Shown in pieces: positions 31,701 to 41,191 of a stretch of 64,000 bases of DNA (positions within the stretch are counted from its first letter, which is position 1; each line of letters begins with the position of its first letter). The stretch comes from Fulvia fulva. Its lineage: Eukaryota; Ascomycota; Dothideomycetes; Mycosphaerellales; Mycosphaerellaceae. The position numbers and the translations under genes are program-made. The stretch covers positions 806,001 through 870,000 of the forward strand of contig NC_063013.1 of the NCBI RefSeq assembly GCF_020509005.1. Direction: 5' to 3'. Under the pieces are notes generated by a model. That model was given only the letters and a program-made list of their open reading frames with translations. It did no database searches and was not told where the DNA came from.

Positions 31701-33272
31701 AGGAACAGGAATGGGATCTTTCTTGTCAGTGACTCTATGCAGGTTTCTTAGCAGTCCCTTGCCAAGGTGTGCACATCTTCTATGCCATAGCTCCCACTGA
31801 TCTTCGGACTCAGTGTTAGCCATAGCGGTACCGTCACGTTCTTGAGAGAGTATGCCAGCATGCTGTGGCTCAAGAATTTCCGAGATCGAGTGGATAAACG
31901 GTACTCCTCCTCGAAGTTTGGTCTGGACAACGGGTTTACCAGACAAGGATTTTAGGGTGAAACTGGGTGGTTGGACAGCAAACTGTTGGCTGAACTGATT
32001 CCACGAAACAAGACTAACTCCAAGGCCAGGAACAAACAGGACATTTTCTAAGACAATTTGCTTTCCAGAAGGACCACCCATTACTGCACTTCCCATATGT
32101 GTAGCTTGTAGATAGCCACCCCCAACCTTGATCCACTTCCTCTTTTGAAGAGGCTTCAGTGTCCTGAATAGTGAATCTTGGTCAGTCATATGTGATGATG
32201 CACAAGAGTCAAGCAACCACTCGGACGAGGGGTACTTGCCTTTGGCTTCCACAGTGGAATGGGCAACCTCATCAACATCATCATCTTCTGATGGTATCTC
32301 AGGGTCTGATGCGTCTTCCTGGGTCGCATGGGCCCTTGCAGGCTTACTAGAGGAGGCCTTTGGCTTGCGGCTCTCCTTCATCTGCTTTGCAAGGTCCGTC
32401 ATCACCTTGAGGACATCACGAAGGTTTGGTGATGATGACCTCCTACGAGGTGGTGACGGTTGTCTCTTAGCAGGGTAGGTAACCCTAGCTAGTTTGTCCT
32501 TGTTCCTAACAGCCTGCTGAGCTGCAGAAAGGTGTGGGCACTTGCTCATAAAATGGTCACCACCGCAGAGATGGCACGTGAGCTTGCCCTGGAAACCCTT
32601 CTTAGCGAACATGGCTGTCCCTTGATGAATCATTGATTCTTGCTTCTCCCTAAGAATTGCAAGAATGTCTTGTGGTGAGAGATTCACCTGGGCATCAATC
32701 GCATCGCGAATTGAGCCAAATGAGTCTAGCAGAGCTGCTAAGAGTTGCTGGATCTTTCTGTCCTCAGTCTTGATGTCTTGGAACTGAGGCGAGATTGAAA
32801 CAGCCCTCCTTGCAATTGAGCTAAGCTCCTGCCAGGCGTCATCTATAGACTGGTCTTCTGTCATCACGAAATTGGTGTATTGCTGAAGCAAACTTCTTCC
32901 AGTAGCGAGAAGTCTTCTCTTATATTTAGCTTCAGCCCATTCCCACAACTCCTTCGCATGCCGGATCTCGTATGTCATCTCTTGGTCATCTGTCGACAGA
33001 CAGATGTACATCTCATACAGGGCCGTTGCATTGTGCCGTCTGTACGATGCCTTCCTTATCGCTTGATCCAAAGGAAGGGATGACTCCGATGATGCAGAGG
33101 GTGTCGCTATAGATGGGGTTGCAGCGGGAATGTCCGTGATGATGTCTTCGAGGACCCAGTCAACCTGCTTTGATACCAGGTGTATTCTCATCAGCTTGAA
33201 CCATGTTTCGTGGTTCTCTCTTGTCAGAAGAGGTGCTGCTCTCTTTCTTATGAACCCAGTCTCGTTCTCCAT
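28746..33272 (-). CDS. Copia gag-pol polyprotein, 1508 residues
   Basis: Single uninterrupted frame from the ATG at 33272 (MENETGF); the frame extends upstream but has no ATG there. Domains in order: gag with zinc knuckle CHLCGGDHFMSKCPH near residue 232; aspartic protease near 352, reading WLLDSCASSHMTD; integrase HHCC zinc region near 500-525, and catalytic core with Asp in ISIDICGPF, Asp in IRSDGAKE and Glu in NGPVERSIQ; reverse transcriptase with VNNAFTQ near 1090 and the active site THVDDIPIAAP near 1173; RNase H with SDSDYAMD and STMEAEFMAM. Two positions differ from the common Copia pattern: Cys follows Asp-Ser where Gly is usual in the protease, and His precedes VDD where Tyr or Phe is usual. 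Confidence 0.95.
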   Translation of the reverse strand: MENETGFIRKRAAPLLTRENHETWFKLMRIHLVSKQVDWVLEDIITDIPAATPSIATPSASSESSLPLDQAIRKASYRRHNATALYEMYICLSTDDQEMTYEIRHAKELWEWAEAKYKRRLLATGRSLLQQYTNFVMTEDQSIDDAWQELSSIARRAVSISPQFQDIKTEDRKIQQLLAALLDSFGSIRDAIDAQVNLSPQDILAILREKQESMIHQGTAMFAKKGFQGKLTCHLCGGDHFMSKCPHLSAAQQAVRNKDKLARVTYPAKRQPSPPRRRSSSPNLRDVLKVMTDLAKQMKESRKPKASSSKPARAHATQEDASDPEIPSEDDDVDEVAHSTVEAKGKYPSSEWLLDSCASSHMTDQDSLFRTLKPLQKRKWIKVGGGYLQATHMGSAVMGGPSGKQIVLENVLFVPGLGVSLVSWNQFSQQFAVQPPSFTLKSLSGKPVVQTKLRGGVPFIHSISEILEPQHAGILSQERDGTAMANTESEDQWELWHRRCAHLGKGLLRNLHRVTDKKDPIPVPSEHQNCKVCSLANMRKFKGPATERKGERLALISIDICGPFQGAVSRLGYKYWLEIVDNFSRKKWVIPLKARSDAPAALRDWKVQAERQSRCFLSAIRSDGAKEILALLKEWEKEFGTQMDTTDAYNSLQNGPVERSIQASENTVRAMLEDSGMPVEFWPEALQAQTVIRNRLPNGPIIDGIALSPEEAFTGQVPSVDHFRVWGCKAVVYVDPRAQPQGLRRDKLMNRGKEAVFVGYSENTTKQWLFWDPDMKAIKAHSHVDWFENEKGGDMDLGITFTNQPSRAPQRNPVGRKPFGAKFSDRGLSETPLRRPGENIEAVSTLSKADNGGSIQNLPKSSTPQQPLFVQLPPPPKDIGEYQKFGDQGTPMKEKEDVVQFDPSEHPAPPQVAGNKRSRGDGDDNSEEHEAKHHKALIAQMFHLDPTMSWVEEILNDVEEHAFAAVRQAIAYQQEVPILKSYKAAVGDPEWGHMWREAIENELIALASNNTWEAVVPPKGANLITSRWVFDVKRMISGAIEKFKARLVARGFSQKYGVDFEETFAPTVRHDTLRVFMAVVCERDLEMHLVDVNNAFTQSSLLEDIYMIPPPGVEAPPNMVFKVLRSLYGLKQAARDWNKLCVAKLEKIGFTQSQVDPCLLIHTDRDLMVLTHVDDIPIAAPKLSDVQWFKAELGKVFKIKDLGEPTKILGMRITRDRSQGTLKLDQGHYVHANLAKMNMAREKATPTHSPIESYEHLVPTAPMDERCNKQDYQSHNGTWMWPMTMTRPDLAFPLGRISSFVADPSQQHIKALKKLSRYLRSYPDLGLMYRKGGGNLQGYSDSDYAMDKVDRVSILGYVWFLCGSPVSWMSRKQKSVATSTMEAEFMAMNAAAKQSQFLAAVLREMGCPELVGKSSFQPSVRASKGTVDELRPVKLMGDNQAALTLVKDAHVHERSKHIDVAYNYVRHLWWQKKIAVDYCHTKDMAADGLTKPLNGQQFQNFVRQLQLA

Positions 33273-33767
33273 TTTTTGTAAGTTGAGGGACAGGTTGGCT
33301 GCCCTCAGGTAAAAGGATGTATTCGGTCGTACGCGATCGGATCGAAATGGGATAAACCGAACGCGAGGTTGATAGCGGAGAGGATGGCTATCCGCCGGGA
33401 AGAGGAGGAAAGTCGGTCGGTAAGGATCGTGTTGGTGCTGAGACACTGTAGCGTAACTCTCTTAGCAGAGGGGGTTTCTGAGACACTGCGGCTCTCTCAG
33501 AATGAACAGTTAGTCGATGCGAACGCGATGTCCGGAGAGCGACTCTTCTCAGTAAGCTCGCCCACTTGTCTGAGGTATTGGCACAGGCTCCCTGACTCGG
33601 AGTCTGACAGTGCCTCACTAGGCTCTTTCACGTCTTATATGCACCTACAGCACGGCTGTAGCTTCCTGTGCAAGGCGGGTGCGGCCTCCAGTCTGCCTTC
33701 CTTTTGTTCTGAAGAGGAATAACTCCAATACGACTTTGTCGAGGGTGAAACACCGAGTTGCTAACCC

Positions 33768-33779
33768 GGGCTCATAACC
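33768..33779 (-). other. Copia primer-binding site, half-tRNA type
   Basis: The plus strand reads GGGCTCATAACC immediately beside the LTR with no gap. This equals the anticodon arm of eukaryotic initiator tRNA-Met (CAU anticodon). The element RNA would pair with an internal tRNA fragment rather than its 3' CCA end, as known for Drosophila copia and Ty5. Confidence 0.85.
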
Positions 33780-34013
33780 TGTTAAACAGGTACGAGTTGC
33801 GCAGCAGTGGAAGACGGCGGATCACACAAAAGACGAAGAAGGACCCAATGGGATAGCGTGTATCTACATACAGTATCGCCGGTGTTGGTGTAGGTAGATG
33901 CTAGGTGTCCGGATGTTTGCCAGCCTATAGGCTGGCAAACCCTAGTCACGTGATCTAATCACATGACACACCCACACCTACATGCTTGTCCTGCGGCCTG
34001 TATGTTCTCAACA
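33780..34013 (-). repeat. Copia 5' LTR
   Basis: Upstream LTR relative to the coding strand. It has TG/CA ends and is followed on the outside by the GATAG target duplication. Confidence 0.95.
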
Positions 34014-37000
34014 GATAGATAGATTTGTTATTCCCCTATTCTAGGACCCTATTTAGCCTATATAGGTATATATCGTTTATTATATATAAAGGGAAACCTA
34101 AATAGGTAAGAACCCTTCCCGCCCCCGACTTCTCCTTATCTAGATTAGCTTTCCTTCTAAACGTACGTAGTCTATATCACTACTCCGATAGCCCCGCTCC
34201 TAGCCGGTCTCGTCGCGCTACGCCGTATCCTCTCTTCCTATACTACTCCTACTAGGCGGTACTGTTCTAGCTAGCCCTTCTCTAGTATCTAGTTCGTAAT
34301 ACGCCGTAGGTCCTTAACGTTATTAAGAAGTGCCCTAATCGTCCGGTTCCTCGCCTTTACTATCTACTCCTCCCTTCCTAGTAACTACCTCGGATAGACG
34401 AGGAGTACGTACCGTATACTCTAGGAGTAATAGCCGTAGGAGTAGCTAGTATTTATATATTCTAGAACCTTCCTCTATAATAGGTACCCCTAGAGGCCGA
34501 TATGTTCGCTTCGTAGTTAAGTTATGATACTACTCTATACCCTCGTAAGGCGGTAGTAGATAAGCTTCGGGGGGTGCTTAACCGCGGATTTCGTAGCTAA
34601 CTATTCCTTAGGTTATCCCGCTAGCTAAGAGCGTCTACTATACCCTATAACCTAGTTGTTCTACCTCTCTTTCTATAGTTACTCTATAAACGATTTCTTA
34701 CCTGCCTATCGTGTTACTAGCTATTCGTCCCTTACCCGGTAGTTCGGCTTATTTCCGGGTCGAATGCCCTTATACGCTAGTACTAATTCGCGGGCCCTTA
34801 CGACTACGCTAGCGATGACCTTCTATACTAGGTACTATACCGACTTGCCTAAGTAGGAGGTCCGTAGTCCCTAGATATATAGGTCGATCGGCGGTATAGC
34901 GGTCTCGTACTTAAGTATCCTTATTAGTATCGACTTATATACCCCGGTAACCTTCCTTAGGGATTGGTTTTAGATCTTCGCTAACGGCGCGACGAGTCCC
35001 TTTAATAGGTAGGCCCTCTCGCCTAAGGACTATACTTAGCTACTATAGGTAAGGACTGGCCGTATAATAGCCGTATATAGAAGTCGTAACTACCGAAAGT
35101 CTACCCCCTATATAGACGTAGCGAGCCTCTAGTATAATGCTATATTCTGTTTAGCTTTCCGTAATATTACCTATACGTACTTCCTCTACCGTAGCGCCGG
35201 GTCTACCTATAGTCCGAGGATCCTAAGCTGATTTGCCGGGTTAGTTATATACCCCTATATCTAGATAGAAGCTTATATATTATAGAACCGTAGCCGGCGC
35301 GTAAAGTGTATTAGATTGTACTTTTCTAGGGTAAACCGTGCCCTATACCTCCTAGCCTAGTCCTCGTAGATCTTGTACTTCTCTTCTATTAGCCTATAGT
35401 TCTCCTTAGTCGAGGAAGACTACGCTAGGATGTTCGTGTCGTCTACGAAACCGCTCGTAGCGGTGTTCTAGGATTCTAGGGCTAGGAGTAGCGTCGCTAT
35501 AAAGAAGAGGAATAGGATAGGTACTAGCGTTAAGCCTTACGGGATTCTAGTATAGACGGCTTAAAATAGGCTTTTATACTAACCGACTAGGATCGACGTA
35601 CTACGGTTTTAGAGGTAGGACCGTACAAAGTTAACAAGCTACTTAGGGAGTCCTTTCGACCTTAGGATATAGAGTAGCCGCGGGTATAATACGTAGTCGA
35701 AGGCTCCCGATATGTCTAGGCTAAGTAAGGAAACCACCTTGTCCCTATTCTTATACTAGATAGCCTTTACCTAAGAGGTAATAAGTTCTATCGCGGATAG
35801 TGTCGATCGCTATAGGCGCGTACCTATCTAGGTATCCGGGAGTAGGGAGTACTCCTCTACCGCCTCGGAGAGCCTCGTTATAACTAGCTTCTTAAGCGCC
35901 TTCCTAAGAGTATTAAGGAGTATAATTAGGCGGTATAACTTTACCTACGTATAGTCTTCCTTTTACGGCTTACGTAGGACTACTATCGTCGATTATTTAA
36001 ATACCGATAGGTAGTATCCGGTCTATAGGTAGGCTCTAAATATCGCCACGACTACTAGGGCTAGTTGATCTCTACACTTCTTTAGTAGTTCGTTTAGGAT
36101 CCTATCCGGCCCCGGGGCTTTCTTTACCGGTAACTTCCTAAGTATAGCGGTAACTTCTCTCTCGGACACCTCCTATTAGACCGCGATACTAGGGGCTAGG
36201 AGAGTAGAGCTATTTATATTACTTAGATTAGCCTCGACTAGGGGCGGGAAGAACTTACTAGCTAGTAGACGCGCCTTAGCCTCGGGGTCGCTAACCGGGC
36301 TACTAGGCAATTATAGCGCTAGGATAGAGAAGGAGGGGCCCTATATAGGGTCCTATCGGGCCCATTTTACTAGCTTCTACATCCTCGCTAGCTTGCCGGC
36401 GATTTCTTCTACTATAGCCCTCTAGCCGACTACTTTCTCCCTCCGTATTATAGCTTTCTTCTATTAGTATGCCTCCCTATATACGTTCTAGGCCTCCTCG
36501 CTATAGCTACGCGTCTATACCCGGCGGGCTCTTCTTACTTCTCTTACTACCGTAGTATACTTCGGCGTCTAGTATAGTTTAGACTATATCGTTAGTTAGG
36601 TAAGCGGAACGTAAAGTAAGGTCGCTTTTCTTATTTCGTCTATTAACCCCTAGACTGCTTCGTCTATCTCGTCTTTACTATTATATTGCTACTACGCGAT
36701 CTGGACTAGCCTCTTAGAGTCATTAAGGTACGCCTAGATGTTAGCCTAGTAGGCCTTTCCCTAGTTTAGCTTAGGGGTTCTCGCTAGTATACGTTATATC
36801 TATATCGTAATAGAGGCCCTTACTAGTATATAGTCTAACGACGCCTCGAGTTTATATTCGATCCTATAGTAGGTTACTATATAGTAGTAGCTATCTAAGA
36901 TCTAGGAGAGGTCGATAGTACCTTAGAGTCCCCCTCTCTTCTAGGTACCTAGGTCCTTTAGGGTATTAAGGGCAATTACGTTACTCGCTATTAAGTCGAT

Positions 37001-39545
37001 TACTTCGTCGGCTATACGGTACGGCTATATAAGGCTTTCCTAGGAAGGGTAGTATATATTAAAGTCTCCTACTACAATGTAGTACCCTTATCTCTTAAGC
37101 GTACTGCCTAGGTGTCTATAGACCCTAAGGTCGCGGCTAGACCTCGAGGCTAGCGGTTATATATATAAGTTGTATATCTAAGTACTACCTACGTAGAGGG
37201 AGGTAATATCTCCCCCGCCTTCTTCGTCTACGTAGTATACTACCTCCTAGTCGGATTCTAGTATATCCTTACTAATATAGAAGTACGTACGGGGTCTACC
37301 GTCGCTTCGTAGATATATCGTATAGCCTAGTAACTTATAGGTCGTTAGTCTCTTATAGTACGGGTTAATCTATAGCTCCTAGATTACTAGGACGTAGTAG
37401 ACGTACGGGTCCGCCTCGTATAGGAAATAGTTCTAGACTATATCCTTACTATAGTTAACGTTATACTAGATAATACTAAGCGTATCGAGGCTAGTTATCG
37501 TTATCGACAATCATTTCCTCTATAACATCCTATATCCTACTACCTTATACGTCCTAGTCTACGCCTATCGGCTATATACTAAAGGGGAGCCGGGCCTAGT
37601 TAGATTCCCTCGCCGTAGCTAGTAGAGTACGTGGCCTCCCGTATGCCCTAGGTTACGTATCCTTTATATTATTCTCGGCCCTAGGGCGCTTATACCCGAC
37701 CGCCGCTAGCTAGTTCCGGTATAGGCTAGCCTTACGGTCGCCGTAGAATCTTAGGGCGACGGTTCTGTTTGTAATTACCTTGTTTTTCGCTAGTTTCCGC
37801 TATAGGCATTCCGCGCTATACGATAGGTAGTACTCTAGACAGTTCGCGTACCGTCTCGTAGCCGATATATAGTCCCTAGATATATAGTCTCCTATATAGT
37901 TCGAGTAGGCCTACTTGTTTATATACGTATAGGTTTAGTGTCTATACTATTAGCATTTGAAGCATTAGAGGACACGAAAGGATAAGGAGTGCTTTTCTAC
38001 TATCTTGAGGCTATATTGCTAGACTAGGCCTTGTTCTATCGCTAGATCCGCCGCTTTCGCGTCTTATAGCTATACTATTAGCGCCGAGGCCTTCTTACCT
38101 TCTAGCCATTTCCTATAGAGCCAAGTCGCCTTCTAGATTAGAGAGTTAAGAGTGACCGGGTTGTCCTCTTAGAGAGTACGTAGGTGACCTTAGTTAGTTA
38201 GGTCGAACTCCTTAGGTATATCGTAGACTAGGATCGTAAATTACTTCGTTAAGACCTTCGCTAATACCGTAACCTTAGATACCTACTATAGCTATACCTC
38301 TAGGTGCCTCCTAGTAGTAGTAGAGCTAGTATAGATCTATAGAGTACCGTTAGACTATTAGTTCACTACGACTACCTCTAGTTAGTTAATTCGTTAGGCG
38401 AGCTCCTTATTCGATAGCTTCGTAACTTCGGCCTAGTCTTCCTTTACTATAATACGGATCGTAACTATATCGTACGTTAGGCGGGGGCCTAGTATCGATG
38501 CCGCGACCGATACCTAGCTATAGAGGTGTTGATTCCGGCTAGCCTTACTAATCGCCTAAGACGTCGTCCTTATTTCTTATTACCCTCGGTAATACGATAG
38601 TATAAGTGCCGTACGTAGCTAAGTGATTATTACCTATAGAGACGGGTATAGGAGCTAATCGTTAGTTTCTATACTTTTTACGTCCTCTATAAGTTACTAC
38701 TAGTTGTCTTAGGGGAGCTTCGCCTATAGAGCCGTAGGCGCCGGTAGTGCCGTAGCCTAGGCTACTATTACCTAGGAGTTACCTAATATAGCTAGGCACC
38801 TCCGTGGCGTTTAGAGCTAAAGAAATAGGGTAAAGAGAACTTTAAGCTATCCAAATTGAATAAGGTAGAACTCCCTTAATTCTAGGGGCAGTGGCTTACT
38901 TTATAGATCGTTAGAATGGCCTTAATAAGAGCTTTCGAATATGTCGTATTTAGTAATATAAGGCGAAAATCGGTCAGCTCGTATACGTCGGTTCTAGTAA
39001 TAATAACGGAGGTAGTAGCGGTAGTAGAGGACGCTCTCGACGTACCTATAAGGCGTAGGCGGATCGTAGCGAAGTTAGTATATAGGCCGCTAATATCGGT
39101 CCTCTCGATTAGGCTTCTTTATATAGTTCTATCTACGCGGAGGGGCCGGGAGCGGCTAGGGTTCGTTATACCTTTCCTAGGTCCTTAGTATATTATCGTT
39201 AGCTATTGTCTTGCTACTACTAGGTTAGTTATTAGCTTAGCTATTAAAGGGTTAGTTACTACTAGCTAGGTTCCTATATTATATCTCCGTTTATAGAGAT
39301 TTAGGTATCCCTCGCGAGCTACTTAATACTCGCGAGTTAGGCTTAGGATCTAGTCTCTATATCGCTACACTTCGGCTACGGCTAAGGTTAGAAGTTGCCT
39401 AAATAGGCAATTCATCTCCGCGGCTCCGTAATTTTAGGGTCTAGTCGGATAGGAGGTAGATTCCTATTTTCTAGTCGCTTTCCGCGGAAATTACGCGGCC
39501 GCTAGCGTAGGCGCGCTACTCTTGTTCTCGTTAGGTAATAGCCTT
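34014..39545 (-). mobile_element. LINE A, Tad1-like non-LTR retrotransposon, heavily RIP-mutated
   Basis: About 5.5 kb, minus orientation, with its 3' end at the left. It is recognised by near-identity of 34014-35740 with the LINE fragment at 49058-50776. Co-linear, diverged similarity to the better preserved LINE at 51344-56476 also supports it, for example in the RT FVDD region and in the 5' untranslated part near 39400-39530. Virtually every CpA on both strands has become TpA, leaving dozens of stops in every frame. The 5' boundary with the MULE right arm is uncertain by about 60 bp. Confidence 0.75.
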
Positions 39546-39599
39546 ACTAGGCGCTTTCGAATAGTACGTCGTATATATAACTAGTTAATATAATAATAA

Positions 39600-40031
39600 A
39601 GGAGTAACTATAAGTATATTTTAGTAGTTACGAGTTTCGCCTCCTCGTCTATAACAAAAAGTCGTTCGCCTTATACTATCTTTCTTAACCTTCTTCGAAT
39701 ATATAACGATAACCTTATACCCGTAGCGTCGTATCTACGTTTATATCGCGTCTTATAATATATCTTTTATAGCGTAGAAGCCTTCCGGCGGAGAGGGGAT
39801 CTTAAGGAGCTCGTTACGGTATTCGGCGTCTTAATCGCTATTAGTATCTTCGCTTAAAACAAGGTCCTAATTATTATCTATCTCTTCGTCTAAGACGGTA
39901 TTATTATCCTAGGTTCTAGGCTATTACGATCTAGTAGCTACGTCTTCGTTCTCGCCGAGAAAGCTATCTACCTACTTAAGGTCGCTATTACTTAGGCTAG
40001 CGCTATATTAAGGTAAGCTTAGAGGGGACAT
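39600..40031 (-). pseudogene. MULE transposase N-terminal remnant (FAR1/WRKY-GCM1-like DNA-binding region)
   Basis: Reading the minus strand from an ATG at 40031 gives a frame full of TAG/TAA codons that look like former CAG/CAA. Between stops, segments such as LLKIPSPPEGFYAIKDIL and GYKVIVIYSKKVKKDSIRRT match the layout of the N-terminal zinc-binding domain of FAR1-type MULE transposases (PP.GF.S...AI..WA...GY...I..SKK...R). Broken by RIP and separated from its C-terminal part by the LINE insertion. Confidence 0.6.
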
Positions 40032-40213
40032 TGCGATATAGGATATAGTTCTCGTTAATACCGAAAGGCTAAGGTAGATACGTTAGTAACAAGATAGTAG
40101 GGTAGAAGGATTATAGGATTAAAGAAACACGCGATGACGCGACGGTAGTAGTAACGTTAGGAACAAGCGAGAACATCGCGTTAATAACGAATACAACGAT
40201 ATATATAAGTCAC

Positions 40214-40263
40214 GTATAGGGTCTGCCTACAGTCAAGATTGGGGTCTGCCTATAGACTCTGTG
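40214..40263 (-). repeat. Right terminal inverted repeat of the MULE
   Basis: Reverse complement of the left TIR with two mismatches. It is followed by the target duplication ACGATCTG and then by non-RIP host sequence. Confidence 0.9.
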
Positions 40264-40607
40264 ACGATCTGCAGCATGACCCGAGACAAAGCGTGGTACT
40301 GGTCTCACCTCTGAACGCCACTCGGACATGTGTTTGGACTGCTAGCCACGCTGCAGTAGAGGCTTGGGATGTGAGGTGAAGGTGTACACGAGATCTTGTC
40401 TGCCTCGAACAAGTACATCCTGCAAAGAGTGCACACGATCACGCCAATCAACGACTGTCTTCATTGCCAGATCTAACACTTTTTCTGTTTCACCACGCAT
40501 AAGATACCCCATTCTCACATAACATTCATGATAACCTCCAGCATTCCTCTACAGTATTGCTGCCGCTCGATCAAACATTGCATCAAACATTGCTTCGCTC
40601 GCTACAT

Positions 40608-41191
40608 CTAGCAAGCACCTGGGTCGGCGCTGTTACGAACATCAGCAAGATTTTGAAGAACTTCAAGAACAGTCATCAACTTACCGGAAACGCCATCCAG
40701 AAACCGTAGACTCGCCACCCTGGCCGCATCCGAAGATCTCGTTGGTCAGGCGGTTGTAGCAGTCATCGTCGCCAAGGTCGAAACCGGTGTTGGAGTTCAA
40801 ATTCTGGACTTCGAAGAGAAGGCCCATGTTGTTCGAGGAAGCTCGTGGGCACATTGACTTGGTCTGACGGGCAGCGTACCAGCCGGTGAACATGCCTCCG
40901 TTGTTGTAGCATGCGTTCTGGACGAAGCTGCGAGCCTGGGAACAGCAAATGTCAGCTATCCTGAAGGCCACCTGATCGTCCTAGACAACGGTGTAAACCG
41001 TGAAGCGAAGTGCCTCACGCAGCGCGTGCTTTCAAAAGGCTCTGCCACTGTCTTCTGGACCACGTTTCGGTGATCAACAGTACCTCTTCTTGGTTTGGCC
41101 AGTTCTCGCCACCGTAGCAGCCTGCAGCGACGTTCTGGACACCGAGAGCGAGGATGCCTACGGCGGCAGACAACATTGCGGTGGTCTTCAT
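40608..41191 (-). CDS. Small secreted cysteine-rich protein, Y3-like glycan-binding family
   Basis: 141 residues from three exons (41084-41191, 40685-40980, 40608-40629; introns 103 and 55 bp). The signal peptide MKTTAMLSAAVGILALGVQNVAA is followed by a mature protein starting GCYGGENWPN. Further landmarks are ACYNNGGMFTGWYAARQTKSM, GLLFEVQNLNSN, DLGDDDCYNRLTNEIFGCG and the C-terminus GGESTVSGWRFRADPGAC. From memory this resembles the glycan-binding Y3 family of fungi (Cys-rich, ending in SGW.FRADP). The acceptor of intron 1 may instead lie at about 40939 (a CCCAG with a good branch site), which would drop 14 residues in frame. Location beside a transposon island and the secretion signal fit an effector or defence lectin, but this is inference. 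Confidence 0.75.

Larger units (their letters stand above)
28477..34013 (-). mobile_element. Full-length Ty1/Copia LTR retrotransposon, intact and not RIP-mutated
   Basis: 5,537 bp with two 234-bp LTRs (TGTTGAGAAC...TTTAACA on the coding strand) that differ at one base (near 28502, T versus C). The 5-bp target duplication GATAG falls in the (GATA)n tail of a LINE. A minus-strand gag-pol frame is fully open. The primer-binding site directly abuts the 5' LTR, and a purine tract (GAGTGGGAG, 28711-28719) abuts the 3' LTR. The order is gag, protease, integrase, reverse transcriptase, RNase H, which defines Copia. CA/TG content is normal, unlike all surrounding sequence. All known parts of an autonomous copy are present. 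Confidence 0.95.
27202..40263 (-). mobile_element. Mutator-like DNA transposon (MULE) carrying nested LINE and Copia insertions
   Basis: 13.1-kb composite bounded by 50-bp inverted repeats that differ at two positions. An 8-bp duplication ACGATCTG flanks it (27194-27201 and 40264-40271). The element's own sequence, about 2 kb, is split into a left arm (27252 to about 28445) and a right arm (about 39560-40213) by a LINE. The right arm encodes, on the minus strand, a transposase N-terminus of FAR1/MULE type. The interior is heavily RIP-mutated, whereas the TIRs themselves keep CA and TG. The TSD length and long TIRs also agree with MULEs. hAT elements share an 8-bp TSD but lack this type of N-terminal domain. 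Confidence 0.75.

Noticed and set aside
38916..39188. 90-codon plus-strand frame in LINE A
   Set aside because: It runs opposite to the element's coding strand and is open only because RIP altered the base composition.
34014..39545. Low-GC island as horizontally acquired DNA
   Set aside because: Loss of CA/TG with retention of CG is the RIP signature and explains the composition.
27202..40263. Starship-type giant element or cargo-carrying mobile island
   Set aside because: No tyrosine recombinase (DUF3435) gene and no cargo genes. The size comes from nested retrotransposons, and TIRs plus TSD indicate a MULE.
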